Notes under the pieces: generated by a model
Told to the model about the DNA's origin: nothing
The model's database searches: none
Seen by the model: only the letters and a program-made list of their open reading frames with translations
From: an uncultured Acidobacteriia bacterium
GTDB taxonomy: Bacteria; Acidobacteriota; Terriglobia; Bryobacterales; Bryobacteraceae
NCBI GenBank assembly: GCA_903881085.1
Contig: CAIRSA010000064.1
Span: 1 to 36,621 of the forward strand
Direction: 5' to 3'
Length of the DNA stretch: 36,621 bases
Program-made: the position numbers and the translations under genes
Shown: positions 31,949-36,621 of the stretch, in pieces
Layout: every line of letters starts with the position of its first letter
Position numbering within the stretch: position 1 is the stretch's first letter

Positions 31949-32745
31949 TACTCACTCTGCTCCGCGGCAGCCATTGCTTCGCGCAATTCGGCGTCGTCCT
32001 TGTCTTTGCTCTTTCCCTTGCGTACGGGCGGGGCGAGCGAGCCGAGGCGGTGTTCCAGGGCTGCGATCATGGTCTCGAAGATCTTGCGCCGCGCATACCA
32101 TTTCGATGTCGCTTCGACCACGGTCCATGGGCCTGACTCGGTTTCGGTCTGTTCGAACATCTCTTCGGCAGCGACAAAATACTCGTCGTATTTTTTGTGG
32201 CGCTCCCAATCGGCGTGAGTTACGCGCCAGCTTTCCAGCGGATTGTCCTCGATTTCCTTGTAGCGTTTTTTCTGCTCTTTTTTGCTGATGTGGAGCCAGA
32301 ATTTCACGATGGCCACGCCGTCGTCGGCCATCAGGCGCTCAAATTCCACGATGTCTTTGTAAGCCTGGCGCCACTCTTTTTCAGATGACATGCCTTCCAG
32401 CCTTTCGATCAATACGCGGCCGTACCAGCTGCCATCGAAGATAGCCATTTCACCGTAGTTGGGCATGCGTTGCCAGAAGCGCCACAGCCACGGGCGCGTG
32501 CTGACCATGGTGTGCTCGGGATGAATCGCGTGCACTTTGAAGCCGCGTGGATCGAGGCGCGCGGTGACGCTTGAAATGGAGGAGCCTTTGCCCGCGCCGT
32601 CCCATCCTTCGAAGACGAAAATCGACGAGATCTTATGATCCCAGCAAGCTTTCTCCAGATCGTACAAACGGCGTTGCAGACCGGGCAATAACTTGTCGTA
32701 AGTTTCGTGGGAAAGCTTTCTTAGCAGATCGATCTTATCGAGCAT
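31948..32745 (-). CDS. ppk2: PPK2-family protein with altered catalytic motif (copy 1)
   Basis: A 265-residue PPK2-family protein with Walker A EGWDGAGKG (46-54). The DRSWYGR motif reads DGSWYGR, so R105 is Gly. Otherwise complete: WHIS-like VKFWLHISKKEQKKR and AAEEMFEQTETESGPWTVVEA. It is the middle gene of ppk1-ppk2-ppk2. Two adjacent PPK2 proteins, one with a substituted motif, recall two-domain polyphosphate:AMP phosphotransferases whose N-terminal domain lost catalytic residues; a paired function is inferred. Confidence 0.92.
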   Translation of the reverse strand: MLDKIDLLRKLSHETYDKLLPGLQRRLYDLEKACWDHKISSIFVFEGWDGAGKGSSISSVTARLDPRGFKVHAIHPEHTMVSTRPWLWRFWQRMPNYGEMAIFDGSWYGRVLIERLEGMSSEKEWRQAYKDIVEFERLMADDGVAIVKFWLHISKKEQKKRYKEIEDNPLESWRVTHADWERHKKYDEYFVAAEEMFEQTETESGPWTVVEATSKWYARRKIFETMIAALEHRLGSLAPPVRKGKSKDKDDAELREAMAAAEQSE

Positions 32746-32754
32746 GGATCTTGA

Positions 32755-34935
32755 TTAGTCCTCCCGCCTGGGCGCGCTGCGTGCCAGGAACCACGCCTGG
32801 CTGGAAAGAATCGGTTCGCCACTGCGAGGCTGAACGTGGAGGTACGTACCGTCTGGCTGCATGCGATGCGCCTTCCGATTATCGGCCAGATAGGTAGCCA
32901 GCACTTCATTTAAGAGTAGCTTCAAAATATCCTGGTCTTCCACCGGGAAGAGCGTTTCCACGCGGCGGTTGATGTTGCGGTTCATCAGGTCGGCGCTGCC
33001 AAGATAGATCTGCTCGTCGCCGCCGTTGCGGAAGTAGTAGATGCGGCTATGTTCGAGGAAACGGCCGACGATGCTGGTGACGGTGATGTTTTCGCTTGCG
33101 CCTGGGACGCCGGGGCGCAGGCTGCAGATGCCGCGCACCAGCAACTCCACTTTCACGCCGGCCTGCGATGCTTTGTACAGCAACTGAATCATGGGCCGGT
33201 CGGTGAGGGCATTCATCTTCAGGATGATGTGGCCCTGTTTTCCGGCACGGGCATGTTGAATTTCGCGTTCAATCAGCGCCTGGAAATCGTTGCGGAGGTT
33301 GATGGGAGCGACCAGTAACTTGCGATAGTCGGATTTGGCGGAGTAGCCGGTGAGGTAGTTGAAAAGATCGGTGGCGTCGGCGCCGATTTCATCATTGCAG
33401 GTGAAGATGCCAACGTCCGTGTACAGCCGCGCGGTGCCTGCATTATAGTTGCCGGTGGCAAGGTGGACGTAGCGGCGGATGACGTCGCCTTCCTGGCGCA
33501 CGATGAGTGCAATCTTGGAATGGATCTTCAGCCCGAGCAGGCCATAGACCACGTGTACGCCCTCTTTTTCCAGCGCGCGGGCCCATTCAATGTTGCTCTC
33601 TTCGTCGAACCGGGCTTTCAGTTCGACCAGCACGGCCACCTGCTTGCCTAGTTCCTGCGCTTCCAGCAGCGCTTCGACCACCGGCGAGTTGCGGCCGACG
33701 CGATAGAGCGTCATCTTGATGGCGAGCACGTTGGGATCGCGGGCGGCCTGCTTTAACAGGTCGACTACGGGTTGGAAGGAGTCGAACGGGTGGTGCATGA
33801 AGATGTCTTTGCGCCGGATTGCGCTAAAGATATCCTCTTCGTCGCCCACCAACTGCAGGCCGGCAGGTACAGCGGCCTGGAAGGGCGGTTCTTTCAATTC
33901 GGGGCGATCGACGGACATCAGCGCCATCAGGCGGCTGAGGCCGAGTGGAGCCTTGAGACGGAAGACGGTGTCCTTATCGATTTCCAGATTGCTGATGAGC
34001 AGTTCCAGCATCTCGTCCGGCATGGACTCGCAGACCTTGAGGCGGACTACGCTGCCAAAGCGGCGCTGGCGCACGCCTTCTTCCACGGTTTCGAGCAGAT
34101 CGGCCGCTTCCAGTTCCTGGATCTCCATGTCGGCATTGCGCGTCACGTGGAACGGGTAGGCTTCAATGATCTCCATGCCAGGGAAGAGGCTGGGCAGATT
34201 GGCTACAATCACCTGTTCGAGCCACACGAAGGTCACCCGCCGCGAGCGTTTCTTGCGGCTGCCGTTTACTGGCACCAGTTGCGGCAGTGTGTCTGGAACT
34301 TTCACTCGTGCGAAATGGGTGGCGCCGTTTTTGCCGCGAATGCTGACGGCGAGATTCATGCTGAGGTTCGCGATGTGCGGAAACGGGCGGCCTGGATCGA
34401 CGGCCAGCGGGGTTAGAACGGGGAAGACGCTCTTTTCGAAGTACTCGTCGAGCGAGGCGCGCTGGGAGTCTTCGAGCTCGACGTAATCGAGCACCATTAC
34501 GCCCTCGGCCGCCAGGGCCGACTGTAGATCATTGTGCCAGCAGTTCCGCGCTTCCTTCTGCAACTCATCAGCTTCCTCGCGCAACGCATCGAGGATCTCA
34601 GCGGCGGTCATACCGTCGGGGCCGACTTCGACGATGCCCGATTCCACCTGTTGTTCGATGCCTGCAACGCGTACCATGAAAAATTCGTCAATGTTTGAGC
34701 CGACAATGGCGAGGAATTTTACGCGATCCAGCAGCGGAATGGAGTCGTCTTTCGCTTCGCCGAGAACGCGGCGCTGAAAGGCGAGAAGGCTCATTTCGCG
34801 ATTCAGGTAGAGCTGCGGATCGCTGAGATCCACGGGTTGCGATTCTACCGCGGGGGCGGTTTCCGGTGCGGATTTTGTGCCGGCGCGCTGCGTGGTACGC
34901 TTCTTGCGCGCCGGCGATTTTGAAGGAGATGTCAT
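32755..34935 (-). CDS. ppk1: Polyphosphate kinase 1
   Basis: A 726-residue enzyme that makes polyphosphate from ATP. After a basic about 38-residue N-terminal extension (SPSKSPARKKRTTQ) come the N-domain (LYLNREMSLLAFQRRVL), the catalytic H491 in VHLATGNYNAGTARLYTDVG (phospho-histidine) and H629 in FLEHSRIYYFRNGG. It is longer than the E. coli type mainly through the extension. Its stop is nine bases before the PPK2 start, so the three genes form one operon that couples polyphosphate synthesis and use. Confidence 0.95.
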   Translation of the reverse strand: MTSPSKSPARKKRTTQRAGTKSAPETAPAVESQPVDLSDPQLYLNREMSLLAFQRRVLGEAKDDSIPLLDRVKFLAIVGSNIDEFFMVRVAGIEQQVESGIVEVGPDGMTAAEILDALREEADELQKEARNCWHNDLQSALAAEGVMVLDYVELEDSQRASLDEYFEKSVFPVLTPLAVDPGRPFPHIANLSMNLAVSIRGKNGATHFARVKVPDTLPQLVPVNGSRKKRSRRVTFVWLEQVIVANLPSLFPGMEIIEAYPFHVTRNADMEIQELEAADLLETVEEGVRQRRFGSVVRLKVCESMPDEMLELLISNLEIDKDTVFRLKAPLGLSRLMALMSVDRPELKEPPFQAAVPAGLQLVGDEEDIFSAIRRKDIFMHHPFDSFQPVVDLLKQAARDPNVLAIKMTLYRVGRNSPVVEALLEAQELGKQVAVLVELKARFDEESNIEWARALEKEGVHVVYGLLGLKIHSKIALIVRQEGDVIRRYVHLATGNYNAGTARLYTDVGIFTCNDEIGADATDLFNYLTGYSAKSDYRKLLVAPINLRNDFQALIEREIQHARAGKQGHIILKMNALTDRPMIQLLYKASQAGVKVELLVRGICSLRPGVPGASENITVTSIVGRFLEHSRIYYFRNGGDEQIYLGSADLMNRNINRRVETLFPVEDQDILKLLLNEVLATYLADNRKAHRMQPDGTYLHVQPRSGEPILSSQAWFLARSAPRRED

Positions 34936-34989
34936 ACAAAACAGCCGATAACCATTATTGCAATTTAATGGCGGACTGTTTCAAGTAAC

Positions 34990-36288
34990 TTAGACTTCCA
35001 GCTTCCACGGCTTGCGGTACTTGGCTTTCAGGAACGGTTTTACCGCGTCCTGCTTCACGGTCCAGTTCTTCTCGTCCCAATCGAGCCAAGTCTTGTGGCG
35101 CATGGAGAGATTGGCCAGCAGACAGACCGTGGAGGAACGCACGCAGGTTTCGATCTCGCTGGTTGGTGGCTGGCGGGTTTGGATGCAGTCGATCCAATTG
35201 CGCCAGTGCGGCACGTTCATCTGGCTCATGGCCTGATCCTTCTCCCAGACCTGAACCTCTTTCTTCTTGTCGTTGGGGATCAGCTTGCACTGGCTGCGGT
35301 TAACGATGATGGTGCCTTCCGAGCCGTTGATGACCGACGCCGCGCCCTGGTCGCCGAACATCGGCAGCGGGTTTACGGTGCGGCTTTCGTAGCTGCTGAT
35401 GAACTTCGGATAGCGGAAGGTGGCTAACATTGAATCCGGCGTTTCGCGGTTATCTTCCACGTAGAGCTTATCGCCCATGGCGCTGATGGACAGCGGCATC
35501 ACTTCGTCGAAGCACTGGTGGAGCGGGTCGATCAAGTGGACGCCCCAGTCGGTCATGGCACCGCCGGCGTAATCCCAGAAGTAGCGGAAGGTGGGGAAGG
35601 TGGCGGCCTTCACGCCCCAGCGGTTGGCGTTGAACGGAACCTGGGGAGCGGGGCCGAGCCACATCTCCCAATCGAGTCCGGCGGGTACCGCTTCGCCGTC
35701 GGGCGGGTTGCCCCAGCCTTTCTTGGAGGTCATGCCCGATTGATAGGCGTGGCAGAAGGTGACGTCGCCAACTGCGCCTGACTTCACCAGTTCTTTTGCT
35801 TTTTGGAAGTAGCCGCCGGAGCGCTGCATGGTGCCTGCCTGCACGATGCGTTTGTACTTGCGTGCGGCCTGCACCATCTTCATGCCTTCTTCCACGTACA
35901 CGCAGGAAGGCTTTTCGACGTAGACGTCTTTGCCCGCTTTGCAGGCCTCGACGGTCATGTAGGCGTGCCAGTGGTCGGGAGTGGAGATGCAGACTGCGTC
36001 GATGGATTTGTCGGCGATGACGTCGCGGAAGTCCTTCACGGATTTCGGCGAGAAGCCGCCCTTTTTCGCTGCTGCTTCGGCGCGTTCGAGGTGCGGTTGA
36101 TAGATGTCGCAGAGCGCGACTGGTTGGATCTGCGGGACTTTCATTGAATAGCCGAGGTTGCCCGAGCCCATTGCGCCGAGACCGATGAAGCCGACCGCGA
36201 CGCGGTCGTTAGCGCCGCGAACGCGGCCTGTGAAGAGGGAGGTGGTGAAGGCGGCGGTTGCGCCTGCCAGTAATTGTCTACGTTCCAT
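34990..36288 (-). CDS. Gfo/Idh/MocA oxidoreductase, Tat-exported
   Basis: A 432-residue oxidoreductase with a twin-arginine-like signal (ERRQLLAGATAAF). The NAD(P)-binding fold is VGFIGLGAMGSGN (32-44), the EKP motif is at 125-127 (DVYVEKPSCVYVEEG), and DHWHAYMTVEACKAG precedes it. The C-terminal domain has DYAGGAMTDWGVHLIDPLHQ. Such exported Gfo/Idh/MocA proteins are abundant in Acidobacteriota and Planctomycetota and likely act on sugars or glycosides in the periplasm; substrate unknown. AGGAG lies 10 bases before the ATG. It stands alone, 54 bases after the ppk1 start region. Confidence 0.9.
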   Translation of the reverse strand: MERRQLLAGATAAFTTSLFTGRVRGANDRVAVGFIGLGAMGSGNLGYSMKVPQIQPVALCDIYQPHLERAEAAAKKGGFSPKSVKDFRDVIADKSIDAVCISTPDHWHAYMTVEACKAGKDVYVEKPSCVYVEEGMKMVQAARKYKRIVQAGTMQRSGGYFQKAKELVKSGAVGDVTFCHAYQSGMTSKKGWGNPPDGEAVPAGLDWEMWLGPAPQVPFNANRWGVKAATFPTFRYFWDYAGGAMTDWGVHLIDPLHQCFDEVMPLSISAMGDKLYVEDNRETPDSMLATFRYPKFISSYESRTVNPLPMFGDQGAASVINGSEGTIIVNRSQCKLIPNDKKKEVQVWEKDQAMSQMNVPHWRNWIDCIQTRQPPTSEIETCVRSSTVCLLANLSMRHKTWLDWDEKNWTVKQDAVKPFLKAKYRKPWKLEV

Positions 36289-36621
36289 GGTGATGATTCA
36301 TCTCCTGCTGGTAAAATTGCCGGACGGTATGTTTGCACTTAGAAGTATATCGCTGATGGGGGTTGGAGGGGTGGGAATGCGGGGGGCAGGCTTCGGTGGG
36401 GTTTGCATGAAGCCGCACTATGGGAAGTTGGCGAGCGGTTACGACTCACCGGTCAAGGTCGCATGTGGAACTGCCGGAAACAGTGAACAATGTCATTTGT
36501 CCGGTAAGGCCAGTTCACGTTCATCAGGCCAGTTGTCGAGTGCAAAGTGCAGCCTTGGCCTCATTGAACTTCCCCGCTTCACTCATAATGAACATCGTGG
36601 CCGCAAATGTGAGCACAGCCC
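36289..36621. other. 333-base right-end region without a supported gene
   Basis: The first part is the leader of the oxidoreductase gene on the minus strand, including AGGAG and a possible -10 TATACT (36349-36344) without a matching -35. The stretch 36358-36400 is G-rich. The remainder shows no convincing frame, RNA or repeat; it may be the start of the next locus beyond the window. Confidence 0.45.

Noticed and set aside
1..36621. CRISPR arrays, tRNA, rRNA and intact insertion sequences
   Set aside because: No regularly spaced direct repeats, no tRNA-like cloverleaf or rRNA blocks and no transposase frame were seen; the repeats present are dispersed palindromes.

Overview
The window looks like a chromosomal segment of a soil acidobacterium, most like the Solibacter/Bryobacter group. 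This is inferred from content: two DUF1552 + DUF1592/DUF1588 cytochrome-type pairs (typical of Acidobacteriota, Planctomycetota and Verrucomicrobiota), a Tat-exported Gfo/Idh/MocA oxidoreductase, a secreted lectin/beta-propeller protein, many short palindromic interspersed repeats and several toxin-antitoxin modules. No rRNA, tRNA, CRISPR array or intact transposase was seen.

Layout. 0.1-3.2 kb (minus): DUF1592 cytochrome-type protein followed by a DUF1552 protein, translationally coupled. 3.3-3.8 kb: small DUF3592-like membrane protein. 4.15-10.75 kb (plus): outer-membrane porin followed by the complete urea ABC transporter urtABCDE. 10.8-14.8 kb: an accessory island between the urea transporter and the urease operon. 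It holds hicAB, a 50-residue antitoxin-like ORF, a compact minus-strand cassette (unknown protein, RAMA-like protein, NYN nuclease fused to a dCMP-deaminase-like domain), a DUF433 antitoxin whose DUF5615 toxin is cut to 13 codons, and an unknown small protein. 14.9-19.6 kb (minus): urease in the order ureF-ureD-ureA-ureB-ureC-ureG, without ureE. 19.6-23.3 kb (minus): a second DUF1552 + DUF1592 pair in the opposite gene order. 23.3-26.6 kb (plus): small exported protein, 6-phosphogluconate dehydrogenase and a PfkB sugar kinase, ending in a good terminator. 26.6-27.2 kb (minus): parDE-like module. 27.3-31.1 kb (plus): secreted lectin/beta-propeller protein, a decayed vapBC-like remnant, and glucuronate isomerase uxaC. 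31.2-34.9 kb (minus): ppk1 and two PPK2 genes. 35.0-36.3 kb (minus): Tat-exported Gfo/Idh/MocA oxidoreductase.

How the genes work together. Porin, UrtABCDE and urease form a complete urea uptake and hydrolysis route, with the island inserted between transporter and enzyme. gnd, the PfkB kinase, uxaC and the secreted lectin/propeller protein suggest use of plant polysaccharide-derived hexuronates. The ppk cluster makes and spends polyphosphate.

The best candidate for an undescribed system is the three-gene cassette at about 11.6-13.7 kb: an NYN ribonuclease-like domain fused to a zinc nucleotide deaminase, with a RAMA-like protein and an unknown partner. It has a palindromic AT-rich promoter region and is surrounded by toxin-antitoxin modules, which suggests an anti-phage role that is not proven here. 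Three repeat families are also notable, one copy of which has been absorbed in frame into ureF.
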